In this document: piece after piece, positions 7,254-17,672 of the stretch
How the letters are laid out: every line of letters begins with the position of its first letter
Position numbering within the stretch: the first letter of the stretch is position 1
IMG/VR virus record: IMGVR_UViG_3300008120_000277
Coordinates: 1 to 44,625 of that record
From: a virus
Direction: 5' to 3' (one strand)
DNA: 44,625 bases
Program-made: the position numbers and the translations under genes
The notes under the pieces: model-generated
What the model was told of the DNA's origin: nothing
Seen by the model: the letters and a program-made list of their open reading frames with translations, nothing else
The model's database searches: none

Positions 7254-9614
7254 ATGGCAAACAACGCTCTCAAAACCCTACTGAAGACAGATCTTGTTCA
7301 GATGATCAAGAGTGGTCTTACAACACAAGAAAACTATTATCTTTTTGTAAGCAGAGCCACTCCATATACGGACAATGCAGAAACCACGACTGTTGTAGAG
7401 AGTGATACAGTTCCGCCATCAGTGGGTGAATCATCAAGAAATGTATACGACACATTCAGGAACATTTTGTTCATCAAGAGGATTCAACCAGACAACATGC
7501 GGATAGTGATTCCGCGTGTCAATTGGACTGCTGGTGAAGTATATGATGCGTATACCGAAACAAAAGACATGGCTGGAAAAACATACTATGTGATGACCAG
7601 TGAATACAATGTCTACAAGTGCATGTATGCCGATGGGACATCGGATATAATGCCAACGGGTAAATCGTCCGACATCATAACAACTGGTGACGGATATAAG
7701 TGGAAGTACATCTATTCTGTACCCGAAGATTATTTGGGTTTTATAACAGAAGAGTATATTCCCGTGTATCTTGCATCGGTTACAGATAAAGATCGGGTGG
7801 AGCAAAAGTTAGTTCAACAGAGGGCAAGACCAGGTTCAATAGATTCCGTTTCGATTACCGCTTCTCTAAGCCCCACATTTTCAAAGATATCTTCAGCAAA
7901 AAGATATGTGACGGAAGCATACAACTCATTCTTATCAACACAGGGAATAACTCCGAATGTGGCGGGATCGTCTTATATCGCATTTGATGCTTCACAAGAG
8001 AGCGCAACAATCGGTAGTTCTTATTGGGATGGATATGGTCTTTATGTCTCCGAAGGTGCTGGAGTGGGTCAATATTTCAGAATATTGAATTTTTATAAGA
8101 ATGGGAATGCTGGTGCGAGTTACTACTATGCGAATGTCTATCCATCTCTAACCCGCAGTCTTGAAATAGCAGAATCAGAAAACAAGTCACAATTCAAGAT
8201 AGTTCCATATGTTGTAGTCGATGGTGATGGTCAGGATGCAGTTGTTGTTCCCAATACCACCAATGCAAAGAAAGTGGTCACTATGTCTGTGATTAATCCA
8301 GGCAAGAACTACACATATGCAAGACCAAGAATAACCACAGAAAGTTCAAGTGTAACTATTGGATCTGGTGTTCAGGCTCTCAATAATTCCATTTCAACGG
8401 AACTATCAACCCCCCAAGGCCATGGTGCTGATGCCATAAAGGAATTTGGTGGATCCGATCTCATGATCATCATGGAAGTTGATGGGACAGAGGGCGGCAA
8501 GATATCAACAAGAAATGACTATAGGCAGTTTGGAATAATCAAGAATCCGTATCTTTATGGCGGTCTTACCCTTGCTGGCGTAGAAGAAGATGTGGTACTC
8601 AAGTTGCTGATAAAGAAAGAGCCTAACAAGACTTCAATATACAGAACCAGAGATGAATACAATGCTGGTACTTTTGTAGTTGGTAATTACCTTATCGGCA
8701 AAGAATCATTGGCAAATGGTCGTATTGTTGGATCAGAGAGGATTCCAGGTTCAGAATTCCATCAGGTAAATCTTGTTGATGTTGTTGGTAACTTCAGATT
8801 CTCAGATGAAGCATCGTTGAGAAGTCGCGTTTATTTTGGTCTAACATTCTCTGGGTCTTTTGTCACGGGAGACAGTGCATTCCAATATTCGGGAATCACT
8901 GGGTTGACCTTGTCTGCTTCTGGAACGGTGGTTTCGTTTGACATGAGTGAAGGAAGTGTATTGTTGAACTGTACCAATGGAGCCTTTGTAGAGGGCAAGT
9001 CAATATTCTTCACAACAGGTTCTACTCTTCCAAGTTCGTACATAATTGATGTTGATGAGGAGTTTGGAGAAAAGGTTGGGCAATTCTCGCTCGGACTGAC
9101 AAGTGGAAGTGCGTTCCTTGTGTTTGGGTCTACGGGAGGATTGAGAGATGAAAACTACGGAAGAATAGCATCTACTCAGTTGGACAGAGTGGAAATAACA
9201 GATGTAGGAGAATACAACCTGACCACACGATTGACACTCGTTACTACATCTTCGCCATTTACAGATAAAATACTTGTTTCTGGTGACGCTATAGATGGCA
9301 TTGTTTCACAGACCAATTCCACAACTTTGAAAAAGGTGACGGGAACGGTTGTTGATTTTGCCGTAACTGGTGGACTTGGCAACACTGGAACATTAAGCCT
9401 TACTGATGTAAAAGGTTCTTTCAACAGTAGTGATCCATTGTTCTATTCGGCCTACGGATCGACCGCAGAAGCCAGCATAGCCGCCAATATAAACTCTATT
9501 ACCAATTCGGATATCGAAATAGGTTCTGGAGATTTGTTATACATAGAAAATGTAAGACCAATCGTTAGAAATTACGAACAAGCCGAAGAGTTCAAGATCG
9601 TGATTGGTTTCTAG
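7254..9614 (+). CDS. gp8: gp8 baseplate wedge protein, enlarged
   Basis: gp8 is a dimeric wedge protein. The N-terminal 190 residues carry the family pattern: NYYLFVSRATPY, then MRIVIPRVNW, then TGDGYKWKYIYSVPEDY. The extreme C-terminus (LYIENVRPIVRNYEQAEEFK) closely resembles the T4 gp8 end (MENRPPI...TEEINILFTF, from memory). Between them sit several hundred extra beta-rich residues (about 370-720), making it 786 aa against 334 in T4. The extra region probably projects from the wedge. It starts two bases after the gp7-like gene. Confidence 0.85.
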   Translation: MANNALKTLLKTDLVQMIKSGLTTQENYYLFVSRATPYTDNAETTTVVESDTVPPSVGESSRNVYDTFRNILFIKRIQPDNMRIVIPRVNWTAGEVYDAYTETKDMAGKTYYVMTSEYNVYKCMYADGTSDIMPTGKSSDIITTGDGYKWKYIYSVPEDYLGFITEEYIPVYLASVTDKDRVEQKLVQQRARPGSIDSVSITASLSPTFSKISSAKRYVTEAYNSFLSTQGITPNVAGSSYIAFDASQESATIGSSYWDGYGLYVSEGAGVGQYFRILNFYKNGNAGASYYYANVYPSLTRSLEIAESENKSQFKIVPYVVVDGDGQDAVVVPNTTNAKKVVTMSVINPGKNYTYARPRITTESSSVTIGSGVQALNNSISTELSTPQGHGADAIKEFGGSDLMIIMEVDGTEGGKISTRNDYRQFGIIKNPYLYGGLTLAGVEEDVVLKLLIKKEPNKTSIYRTRDEYNAGTFVVGNYLIGKESLANGRIVGSERIPGSEFHQVNLVDVVGNFRFSDEASLRSRVYFGLTFSGSFVTGDSAFQYSGITGLTLSASGTVVSFDMSEGSVLLNCTNGAFVEGKSIFFTTGSTLPSSYIIDVDEEFGEKVGQFSLGLTSGSAFLVFGSTGGLRDENYGRIASTQLDRVEITDVGEYNLTTRLTLVTTSSPFTDKILVSGDAIDGIVSQTNSTTLKKVTGTVVDFAVTGGLGNTGTLSLTDVKGSFNSSDPLFYSAYGSTAEASIAANINSITNSDIEIGSGDLLYIENVRPIVRNYEQAEEFKIVIGF

Positions 9615-9626
9615 GAGCAAGAGTAG

Positions 9627-12600
9627 ATGCCTTCTTACGACCCCTCGCTGTTCAATATCAATCCATATTACGATGACTTTAATGAGGACAAAAAGTTCCT
9701 CAGAATGCTGTTTAGACCTGGCTACTCCGTTCAGTCCAGAGAACTGACGCAGTTGCAGACCATCCTACAGAATCAGATTGAGCGATTTGGAAATCATATT
9801 TTCAAGGATGGAAGCAAAATACTTGGGGGTGAAATATCCACTCAGACCTTGAACTTTGTCCGAATCAAACCATCTACTTATTCGGCACCAATATTTACCA
9901 TTTCCCCGTCTGATATTGTTGGTTATAGTCTAATACAAAGGAATGGAAATGGTGATATTCAGGTAAAGGCAAAGGTAATTGACTACAAGGAGTCTTATGG
10001 AGAAACAGATCCATATGGAATTGCTGTAGTAAGTTACCTTTCTGGCTCACAGTTTGCGGCTGGAGTAACCCTTGAATGCACCAACCCAGACAAGACTGTT
10101 GCCATAAGCATACCAACAAATACCGAAACAGAAGCCTCTGCAACACATACGGGAGTCTGCAAGGTTGTTGGAGTTAACGATGGTATCTACTATATCAATG
10201 GATTCTTTGTCAAGTCTACTGCACAGTTTGAGGCAGCATACACCGTAAGCAACGGTATAAGACAATTCACAAACCCGACAGGTTTTATGGGTTTTGATGT
10301 TGTTTCAACAATAGTCACTGACAAAGAAGACTATACCATAAAGGATCCAGCAAGTGGAAGTTACAACTACAACGCTCCTGGAGCGCATCGCTATAAGATA
10401 GATCTTGTATTGAAATTCATTGAGACTCTGTCTGGTGAGGACTTTATAGATCTTGTTAGATATCAGAATGGATTGATTGTCGGAAAAAATGAAGAAACAC
10501 AGTACTCCGAACTAGTTAAATTGTTTGCAGAAAGAACATATGATGAAAGTGGCAATTATGTCGTAAGACCATTCGATATAACATTTAGAGATGCAGGCGG
10601 AAATACCCTTTATGCAGATGTTGGGACGGGAAAAGCCTATGTGTTTGGTTACGAATATGAAAGCAAGTCCAAGGATTTTATTGAAATACCCAAGGCAAGA
10701 TCAACCTTCGATTATGATGATCAAAGCATAGCGAACTACTTTGGAAACTATGTTAAGTTCCGATACACCCCATCTACTAGTTCGTCTCTTGTGCCTTTGT
10801 TTACTACGCTTAACTCAAATATAAATCAGTCAAGTAGGGGTCATAGGGTCTATTTGTACAAGGAAGCCATTACTGGCACTACCCTCAATCCACCAGATCT
10901 AACCAAGGCTTATTTCACTGGCTATGTTGGCAAAGTAGAACCAGAGCAGTCAAATACTCAGATAAGCACACAATCAAATGGAACAATAGACTTCAAGGTT
11001 CATTTCTTAGAAATAGACAACTTGAGTTCATCGATAACGGGAGATAGCAATAATGCTGTTCTTGCCGCCATTGCACAATCAAGTTTATATCTGTATAACG
11101 AAGATACGAGAGTTTCCACCCCACTATTTACGGTCACGCCAGATACACTTGCAGTAGGAATCACTTTTAACACCAATACTCTAGTTGCTACTATTAACAA
11201 AGTCAATAGTTTTGATTCTGATAGCAGATCATTGATTTACAGAGCAAATGGGTCAGCAGCATCTACCGTAATAAAGAACATAGATGAACTAGCATATACA
11301 CATCCTGTGTTTGTTGGATTTCAGGTAAACGCAAATACAACGGCGCAGCCTGAAGTTCTTTTGAACAAGGGCGTGGATTTCAACTGGTGTCTTGCTAATG
11401 GCACGACTCCAAATGGAGTCAATATTCCACTAGACATAACTGATGGATATTACATTGTTGCTTCTTCGGGAAATCAAAGTCTTCCCGCAAATAGTATGGT
11501 TAAGATTGTTGGAGATAATACAGCGGTACCTGTGGGTGCATTGAAAGTCACGGCAATATTGAGTGCAGACGGCGACAAGGTAAAATTCACATCAAATCTA
11601 CCAAATGGTGGATACTACCTTGTAGGAAAGGCAAAGCATCGTAGCATTGGCATCATAACAACCCAAGACCAAGAGATGATTGGAAAGATGCGTGTAAAGA
11701 CTTCCACCGATACATCTGAAGTCATAAACAACAATACTGCAAATCTAAGCACATTTAGGCGAGTGATAAAGACAAATTCTGCTGGAACTCCATATGAGAT
11801 TTACTTCAACTTGAATAAATCTGATGTGTGGAAGATAAACAGCATAACAGATGGTTCGGGAGTAGACATTTCCGATAGATTCATATTCGATAATGGTCAG
11901 ACTGATCAGAAGTATGAACTATCAAAACTTTATATTAAGCCAGAGTATCTGTCAACATACAAAGCCAATACGACATTTACAATAAATGTAAACTACAGTT
12001 ACTTTGAACACACTGGATATGGTCCACTCACAGTCGAATCGTATCGTGGAATATCGTATGAAAATATTCCAGTATACACAAGTCCGACATCGGGACAATC
12101 AATACAACTATCATCTGCCATCGATTTTAGGTTTGTGGCATCTGTTGCAGGAACTAATTCTCCTTATGTGACCTATTCAAACGGAATAATTCCCGACAAG
12201 TTTACTGTATCTTCTTCATATACAGCATATGTGCCGAGAATAGACAAGTTGGTTATTGGAAGAAATCTTTCTGCTGATGATGAAACACCTATTCCTTCTA
12301 TATTGCGCGGGGTTCCTAGCGAAATCCCTATTGTACCAGAAGACATTTCAGATTCGATGACATTGTTTGTTCTAAGTGTTCCTGCATACACATTTAGCCC
12401 AACAGATGTTAAGGCCGAGCGTATAGGAAACTCACGATTTACTATGAAGGATATTGGAGAAATATCCAACAGAGTTAATGATCTTGAGCAATATGCGGTT
12501 CTCAATGAACTTGAATTGGGAATAATCTCTGCAAATCTAAAGTTAAATACGGGCGAAGATGCTATAGTGAAGGCTATTATCACTGATACATTTGATGGAC

Positions 12601-14882
12601 ATTCAATTGCCGATGTATCTGATCGAAATCACCAATGTTCTATTGACATTGAACGAGGAGAACTAAGATCTTCTTTCCGCTCTGAAGCATACGAGTATAG
12701 GCATAATACAGCAGAGGCTGGTCTTACTTTAACCACAGATAACATACTATGTCATAATTTCTCCAAGTTTGCAACACCTGTTATATCCCAAACGAAAGTC
12801 AGCACGACTCTAAAAGCAAATCCTTTTGATCTTCCAAATTGGGTAGGAAATATCAAAATAACTCCACATGGAGACTACTGGTATGACAATACTACACGCC
12901 CATTCGTCAAAAATAATGATGATAATGCAAATGATGCTTGGCTGTCTGGAAACATTCTTGGATCTTATGGACACGGTTCACAGTGGAATGATTGGGAGAG
13001 TATTTGGTCTGGAATTTCAGTTGAACTTGATGATGCAGAGAATAGAAAGAACTCATCCTTCTTTTCCAAACCAAGAGGTGTGAATTCTGGACTTAATATT
13101 GATAAAAAGAATATTATTGTTGATGGATATGATAGGTTCATAACAGCACTCGAAACACAGAAATATGATTACATAACTCGTCTTAGAAAGAAGAAGTTCT
13201 ACGAGCAAGTAGCCACAAACACAATACTCAACAAGAGTGTTGTTCCTCTGATGCGAGGGGAAAAAACACTCACATTCAATGTCTACAACATGAAGCCAAA
13301 CACAACGGTTCATGTATTCTTCGACAACATCAATGTGAATCAGTATTGCACTGTAAACGGTTCTTCTGGACCATTTATCACAGATTCTTCAAACGGATCT
13401 CTACTCAATGTGGTATTTGATATTCCAGCAAATATGTTTGAAGTTGGAAATAAGATACTTCGTGTAATTGACAATGCTAACAATGTTGTTGAGAATGCAA
13501 CCACAATTGCTGAAACCACATATAGAGCGTCTGGCCTCAAGGAAGATGAATATTATGGCGTTTCATCGATCAGACAACCAGATATTAGGAAACAGACTCC
13601 AAACAGCAACAAAGTTGTCAGTAATCCCCTCTATCGCGATAAGAGCATAAACACAGCCAAATACAATCAGTGGATCGATCCTCTTGCACAGACATTTGAG
13701 ATCAGTCAGAATTTCTATCCAAATGGTCTTTACCTTGAGAGTGTTGATCTGTTCTTTGCAACCAAGGATTCTTCTCTACCCGTTACAGTTGAGATACATC
13801 CAGTTGTGAATGGATTGCCTCATCCGTCTGTGGTTCTTCCATTTAGTACTGTTGTTAAGAATCCTTCGTCTGTTACTGCAAACAGTAGCACTCCGACAGC
13901 AACAAACTTCAAATTTTCAACTCCAGTTTATCTTGCACCTGGTAGGTATGCAATACTTGTTCGATGCAATACATCAGACTACTCCTTGTTTGCTGCAAAT
14001 ATTGGAGACTTTGACATACTTACCAATGAAAGAATAGCATCCACTTTCATTGGAGGGGTATTGTTCAAACCACAGAATAACACTGAGCCAACTGGAGACA
14101 ACAATATTGACTTGATGTTTAACTTGAACAGATGTGAATTCTCATCACCATCTGGCGACATAGTGCTTCAAAACTACTATGGTGGTGCTGAAGATAATGC
14201 CACTGTCAATCTGATACAACCAAATCCAGTTGTGTTTGCTCCATCGGGAGTATCAGTTACAACAAAGATAATGGCTCCAACCGAGATGTCGGTGGTTCCA
14301 AATAGAAATATGACTCTGTCCACGCCATATCAGGTTTACTCAACGGGATCGCTAAACATAAAGTTGGCAACCAGCATTGTCACACCAACTCTTCTATCTC
14401 CGATGATAGACATGGATATGACAAATACTGTGGTTGTTGAGAATGTGATTGACAGTAGCAACAGCACTACAGAGGAATTGACACCGACATCTGGTGCCGC
14501 TAATTCTTCTGTAGCAAGATATATCTCCAAGAAAGTGACATTGCCTATTGGGGAATCTGCAACAGAACTTAAGGTAATACTTGATCTCAATAAGCCAGCA
14601 GGAACATTCATTGCTGTCTATGGAAAGGTTTCAGACTCACGAATAAACGCTGGATTCAACTCCACAGACAAGTATGTACTTATGAGCGTTGATGGAACAG
14701 ATGCTTTCCAAACAGGAAATCAAAGCACGAATTCACAATCCGAGTTCGACTTCAGAGAAATAATGTACAAGATGGCCTCAACCAAGGAATTTGATACATT
14801 CTCAGTCAAGATTTGCATGTACTCAACATCAAGCGGTTCAATCCCCAAGGTTAAGAATCTTCGGGTGGTGGCTGTTGAATGA
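9627..14882 (+). CDS. Giant DUF4815-type baseplate/tail fibre protein (1751 aa)
   Basis: The longest gene in the window. Its N-terminus (YDDFNEDKKFLRMLFRPGYS, then QSRELTQLQTILQNQ) is the signature of DUF4815 proteins of cyanophage-type T4-like phages, which are structural and lie where T4 has gp9-gp12. Further family-like blocks are a coiled coil around residue 940 (FTMKDIGEISNRVNDLEQY) and WIDPLAQTFEIS near residue 1345, followed by a beta-sandwich with LPVTVEIHPVVNG. The ribosome site is TAGGAG. It probably forms the outer baseplate and anchors the fibres encoded next. Its stop overlaps a 56-codon ORF (ATGA). Confidence 0.85.
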   Translation: MPSYDPSLFNINPYYDDFNEDKKFLRMLFRPGYSVQSRELTQLQTILQNQIERFGNHIFKDGSKILGGEISTQTLNFVRIKPSTYSAPIFTISPSDIVGYSLIQRNGNGDIQVKAKVIDYKESYGETDPYGIAVVSYLSGSQFAAGVTLECTNPDKTVAISIPTNTETEASATHTGVCKVVGVNDGIYYINGFFVKSTAQFEAAYTVSNGIRQFTNPTGFMGFDVVSTIVTDKEDYTIKDPASGSYNYNAPGAHRYKIDLVLKFIETLSGEDFIDLVRYQNGLIVGKNEETQYSELVKLFAERTYDESGNYVVRPFDITFRDAGGNTLYADVGTGKAYVFGYEYESKSKDFIEIPKARSTFDYDDQSIANYFGNYVKFRYTPSTSSSLVPLFTTLNSNINQSSRGHRVYLYKEAITGTTLNPPDLTKAYFTGYVGKVEPEQSNTQISTQSNGTIDFKVHFLEIDNLSSSITGDSNNAVLAAIAQSSLYLYNEDTRVSTPLFTVTPDTLAVGITFNTNTLVATINKVNSFDSDSRSLIYRANGSAASTVIKNIDELAYTHPVFVGFQVNANTTAQPEVLLNKGVDFNWCLANGTTPNGVNIPLDITDGYYIVASSGNQSLPANSMVKIVGDNTAVPVGALKVTAILSADGDKVKFTSNLPNGGYYLVGKAKHRSIGIITTQDQEMIGKMRVKTSTDTSEVINNNTANLSTFRRVIKTNSAGTPYEIYFNLNKSDVWKINSITDGSGVDISDRFIFDNGQTDQKYELSKLYIKPEYLSTYKANTTFTINVNYSYFEHTGYGPLTVESYRGISYENIPVYTSPTSGQSIQLSSAIDFRFVASVAGTNSPYVTYSNGIIPDKFTVSSSYTAYVPRIDKLVIGRNLSADDETPIPSILRGVPSEIPIVPEDISDSMTLFVLSVPAYTFSPTDVKAERIGNSRFTMKDIGEISNRVNDLEQYAVLNELELGIISANLKLNTGEDAIVKAIITDTFDGHSIADVSDRNHQCSIDIERGELRSSFRSEAYEYRHNTAEAGLTLTTDNILCHNFSKFATPVISQTKVSTTLKANPFDLPNWVGNIKITPHGDYWYDNTTRPFVKNNDDNANDAWLSGNILGSYGHGSQWNDWESIWSGISVELDDAENRKNSSFFSKPRGVNSGLNIDKKNIIVDGYDRFITALETQKYDYITRLRKKKFYEQVATNTILNKSVVPLMRGEKTLTFNVYNMKPNTTVHVFFDNINVNQYCTVNGSSGPFITDSSNGSLLNVVFDIPANMFEVGNKILRVIDNANNVVENATTIAETTYRASGLKEDEYYGVSSIRQPDIRKQTPNSNKVVSNPLYRDKSINTAKYNQWIDPLAQTFEISQNFYPNGLYLESVDLFFATKDSSLPVTVEIHPVVNGLPHPSVVLPFSTVVKNPSSVTANSSTPTATNFKFSTPVYLAPGRYAILVRCNTSDYSLFAANIGDFDILTNERIASTFIGGVLFKPQNNTEPTGDNNIDLMFNLNRCEFSSPSGDIVLQNYYGGAEDNATVNLIQPNPVVFAPSGVSVTTKIMAPTEMSVVPNRNMTLSTPYQVYSTGSLNIKLATSIVTPTLLSPMIDMDMTNTVVVENVIDSSNSTTEELTPTSGAANSSVARYISKKVTLPIGESATELKVILDLNKPAGTFIAVYGKVSDSRINAGFNSTDKYVLMSVDGTDAFQTGNQSTNSQSEFDFREIMYKMASTKEFDTFSVKICMYSTSSGSIPKVKNLRVVAVE

Positions 14883-15049
14883 AAGACTATATCCGAGATG
14901 ATCGAACAAAAGCAGTGTTTCTTTGCAATAAAGCAAAGGCACATGATCTTTTGGAAAAAAGAATGATGAGACGAGAAATAGAGGCTCTCAAAGAAGAGAT
15001 AAATAGACTAAAGAGCCTAGTAGAAGAAATCATAGCAAAGAGAACTTGA
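14879..15049 (+). CDS. Small coiled-coil protein (56 aa)
   Basis: A short ORF that fills the gap between the giant structural gene and the tail fibre. It starts in an ATGA overlap with the upstream stop. The product begins MKDYIRDDRTKAVFLCNKAK and ends in a charged heptad-type helix (about residues 30-53, REIEALKEEINRLKSLVEEI), a likely coiled coil of two or three strands. The tight coupling and the exact fit between two genes argue that it is translated. It could be a fibre chaperone or a trimerisation helper, as small coiled-coil proteins often are near phage fibre genes; this is inference. Confidence 0.6.
   Translation: MKDYIRDDRTKAVFLCNKAKAHDLLEKRMMRREIEALKEEINRLKSLVEEIIAKRT
14998..15005 (+). 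promoter_or_regulatory. Late promoter-like octamer GATAAATA
   Basis: One mismatch to TATAAATA. It lies inside the 3' end of the 56-aa ORF and 45 nt before the tail fibre ATG. Transcription would start near 15011, giving a leader of about 40 nt. It could supply separate late transcription of the fibre cassette. Position within a coding sequence lowers confidence. Confidence 0.45.
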
Positions 15050-15050
15050 A

Positions 15051-17660
15051 ATGCCGACAGGTCCATCAAGCATCAGTTACATAATCCCTCCCCTGACTTT
15101 GTCGGATACATTCTATGAATGGTATAATCTGACAAACACAGATATCATTGACAAGTTAAATCGTGTCAAGGTTTATGAACTAGACGGAGACACTGGTATC
15201 GCAGTAAGTGTCGATGACTCTGGTATTGGGACGATATACATCGATACAGTCATTCCTGGTGATCATACTTTTACGGGTAATATCACATTCAATGGGGCTG
15301 TTACCACAGTTAACACAAACCTCATCACCATTGATGATTACAATCTTGTTCTTGGTGCTGTAGGTTCTGATGGAGGAACAGGCGGAACATCAGATGCCAT
15401 AATCACCAATGCTGGTGGTGGCGGTATTGTCATTGCTGGTGCATGTGGCGACAAATATTTCTTATGGAAAGCATTTGATGGCGGAAAGACCTATACAGCA
15501 TGGCGCATCAGCGACAGTCTTGCTTTTGCTGGTGATGCAAAACTTTATTCGGGAAACAACAAGTTCATACTCAGCGAGGGTGATGACAATACACCCGCAT
15601 CTCGCGTTACGATAACCACTCACAGCGGTGGAGTAACTGTAGATACTGAAACATATTTTGACTCTGTAGGAACCACATATGGAAACTTTGCTTTCCTAAG
15701 TGATGGTTCAACTCGCGTCATCAACGGATCGCTACTAAAAAGATTTACAATGCCAGTTGGTGGAATAACTGGCATTGGCCTCACCTTTGGTATGGTTGTT
15801 CGTCACGATACAACCACAAATGGAGTAACTCTTGCTCTAGCGAATACACCAGCAAATGCTGAATCTTTTGGTGTAGCAGTCAATCTAAATACGACATCAA
15901 ATTTTGTCGATGTGAATCTTCTTGGATATGTCTCTGGCAACTTTGCAGATTGCATTGCAAGCCAAGATTCAATGACATCTCTTGGAACTGGTGAGTTCTA
16001 CTTCTTGTCCGATACAGAGGCAGGAAAGATAACCAAGACTCCACCATATATCACAGGTAGAGTCAGGAAGCCGATACTTTACGCACTAGGTAGCACTGCT
16101 GCTATGGTGATGAACTATGTTGGTGCAAAGAATGTTGACTACGATGCACTCTACTCAAAGTTGAATGCATCCACAATCGTAATCAGTCATGATCCCAATG
16201 AGTTCAGCATTGGTGATGTTGTTAGATTTGAAGAAGGAATCACCTCTGGTACTCGACTCTATGGTTCATATGTCAAGGCTCAATGCACAAGTCCAGAGGA
16301 AGCAGAAGCCATTGGAATAATCTCAAAGGTAAATTACGGTGGGTCATCGGCATCATCTTTGATCACCATTTCTGGATTTATTGACCTTTCAGCAACTGGA
16401 TTGACATATTCACCTGGTCAGGTCTACTTCCTCGGTGAGGAACCAGGCGAGTTGACGCTTGAAAGCCCAAGCACAGTCAACACAGTACGCAAGCCAATGA
16501 TGGTTGCAGTCTCGCCAACTACAGCAGTTGTGCAGAACTATGTTGGTCTTGTGATAGACAGCAATTCAAGCACGGGTACGAGCATAGGACTATCAAGTTC
16601 ATCTGGTCAGCGAAATAAGTTGATAAATGGAAACTTTGATATCTGGCAAAGAGGAACAACATTCTCCTACAGAAATCCAAGCACAGAACCAGACAGGTAT
16701 TCTGCTGATAGATGGAAACTTGTCAACACTGGTGGTTCGACCGCGGATAGATTAGGCATCAGTGTAAACAGAACTCCACTTGGTCTTGGTGATCTTCCAA
16801 GTTCAACTGCATATTCCAACTATGGATTGCAGTTCTCAATAGGTACAGGAGGATATACAGCGGGATCAAGCACCTATCTTTATCAGCGTATTGAGGGTAT
16901 TGAGAATCTGCCAAAGGGATATGCGACCGTTTCTTTCTACGCAAGATCTACAGTAACAAACTCAAGACTTGGTGTGTCATTTAGAAGAGACTTTGGTGGT
17001 GGTACTGCACCAGACTTTGCATCAACTGGCATTGAGCAGAACTCGCAAAAAGTTGCAGGATTCGTCACCATTGTTCCAACTGAGTGGACTAAGTTTACAC
17101 ATACATTCAGCCTACCAGATTGCTCTAATGGATTAATAGGCGCATCTGGTACAGATGGTCCCGAACTACGATTCTTCTTGAGGGCTGGCTCGGATCTTGT
17201 CACTGGCAAGGATGTATCTGAAGCAATCAATCCAAATCTTATCAATTCTAACAGTTATAGCATTGAGATTGCACAGGTTCAACTTGAATCTGGTAGAGAG
17301 GCAACTGAGTTTGATCTAAGGGATCAGACTTCTGAAATGCAGAAGTGCATGAGATACTATCAGACGAATGCAAATGGAACTACTTATGAGCGACCATATA
17401 GATTCTTCACTGATGGCTCAATAAGTTATAGCACAACTACAAACATGGATGCTATCTATGTTGCGACTGGCATTTATCCTCAGATAACATTCCCAGTTAA
17501 GATGAGAACTCCAACTTATACACTGAACACAAAGGCAAGTTCACCTGGTGGAGCATCAAGTGTAATAACGGGATATTATAAACACAATGGGGGATTCCTT
17601 GCCCCCCATAATTCAACATCATGGTTTGTAATGTATTACGAAGCAGAGGCAGAACTCTAA
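15051..17660 (+). CDS. Tail fibre protein with repeated module and C-terminal jelly-roll-like domain
   Basis: The N-terminus (about residues 15-60, DTFYEWYNLTNTDIIDKLN then V-D-D-S-G-I-G-T-I-Y-I-D) looks like a fibre attachment domain. Residues about 75-165 contain a T4 long-fibre-like pattern (TIDDYNLVLGAVG, then a Gly-rich turn, then GDKYFLWKAFDGG). Two copies of a roughly 125-residue module follow (about 230-360 and 375-503). Residues about 520-760 begin KLINGNFDIWQRGTTF and end with QVQLESGREATEFDLR, a common phage fibre beta-sandwich that is probably carbohydrate-binding. The last 100 residues should be the receptor tip. The ribosome site is weak (GAGAA). It lies in a cassette with other adhesin-like genes. 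Confidence 0.82.
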   Translation: MPTGPSSISYIIPPLTLSDTFYEWYNLTNTDIIDKLNRVKVYELDGDTGIAVSVDDSGIGTIYIDTVIPGDHTFTGNITFNGAVTTVNTNLITIDDYNLVLGAVGSDGGTGGTSDAIITNAGGGGIVIAGACGDKYFLWKAFDGGKTYTAWRISDSLAFAGDAKLYSGNNKFILSEGDDNTPASRVTITTHSGGVTVDTETYFDSVGTTYGNFAFLSDGSTRVINGSLLKRFTMPVGGITGIGLTFGMVVRHDTTTNGVTLALANTPANAESFGVAVNLNTTSNFVDVNLLGYVSGNFADCIASQDSMTSLGTGEFYFLSDTEAGKITKTPPYITGRVRKPILYALGSTAAMVMNYVGAKNVDYDALYSKLNASTIVISHDPNEFSIGDVVRFEEGITSGTRLYGSYVKAQCTSPEEAEAIGIISKVNYGGSSASSLITISGFIDLSATGLTYSPGQVYFLGEEPGELTLESPSTVNTVRKPMMVAVSPTTAVVQNYVGLVIDSNSSTGTSIGLSSSSGQRNKLINGNFDIWQRGTTFSYRNPSTEPDRYSADRWKLVNTGGSTADRLGISVNRTPLGLGDLPSSTAYSNYGLQFSIGTGGYTAGSSTYLYQRIEGIENLPKGYATVSFYARSTVTNSRLGVSFRRDFGGGTAPDFASTGIEQNSQKVAGFVTIVPTEWTKFTHTFSLPDCSNGLIGASGTDGPELRFFLRAGSDLVTGKDVSEAINPNLINSNSYSIEIAQVQLESGREATEFDLRDQTSEMQKCMRYYQTNANGTTYERPYRFFTDGSISYSTTTNMDAIYVATGIYPQITFPVKMRTPTYTLNTKASSPGGASSVITGYYKHNGGFLAPHNSTSWFVMYYEAEAEL
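15744..16134 (+). repeat. Fibre module, copy A (protein-level repeat)
   Basis: Protein repeat with the pattern G-x-V-V-R-H ... F-G-V-A-V ... G-Y-V-S-G ... G-x-F-Y-F-L-S-D-T-E-A-G-K-I-T-x-T-P-P ... V-R-K-P ... Y-V-G. It is the first of three copies; the third is in the next gene. Boundaries are approximate. Confidence 0.65.
16172..16560 (+). repeat. Fibre module, copy B (protein-level repeat)
   Basis: Second copy, with I-G-D-V-V-R-F, A-E-A-I-G-I-I-S, I-S-G-F-I-D-L, G-Q-V-Y-F-L-G-E-E-P-G-E-L-T and V-R-K-P-M-M-V in the same order as copy A. It is diverged at the nucleotide level. Boundaries are approximate. Confidence 0.65.
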
Positions 17661-17672
17661 AAGAGGATTACG

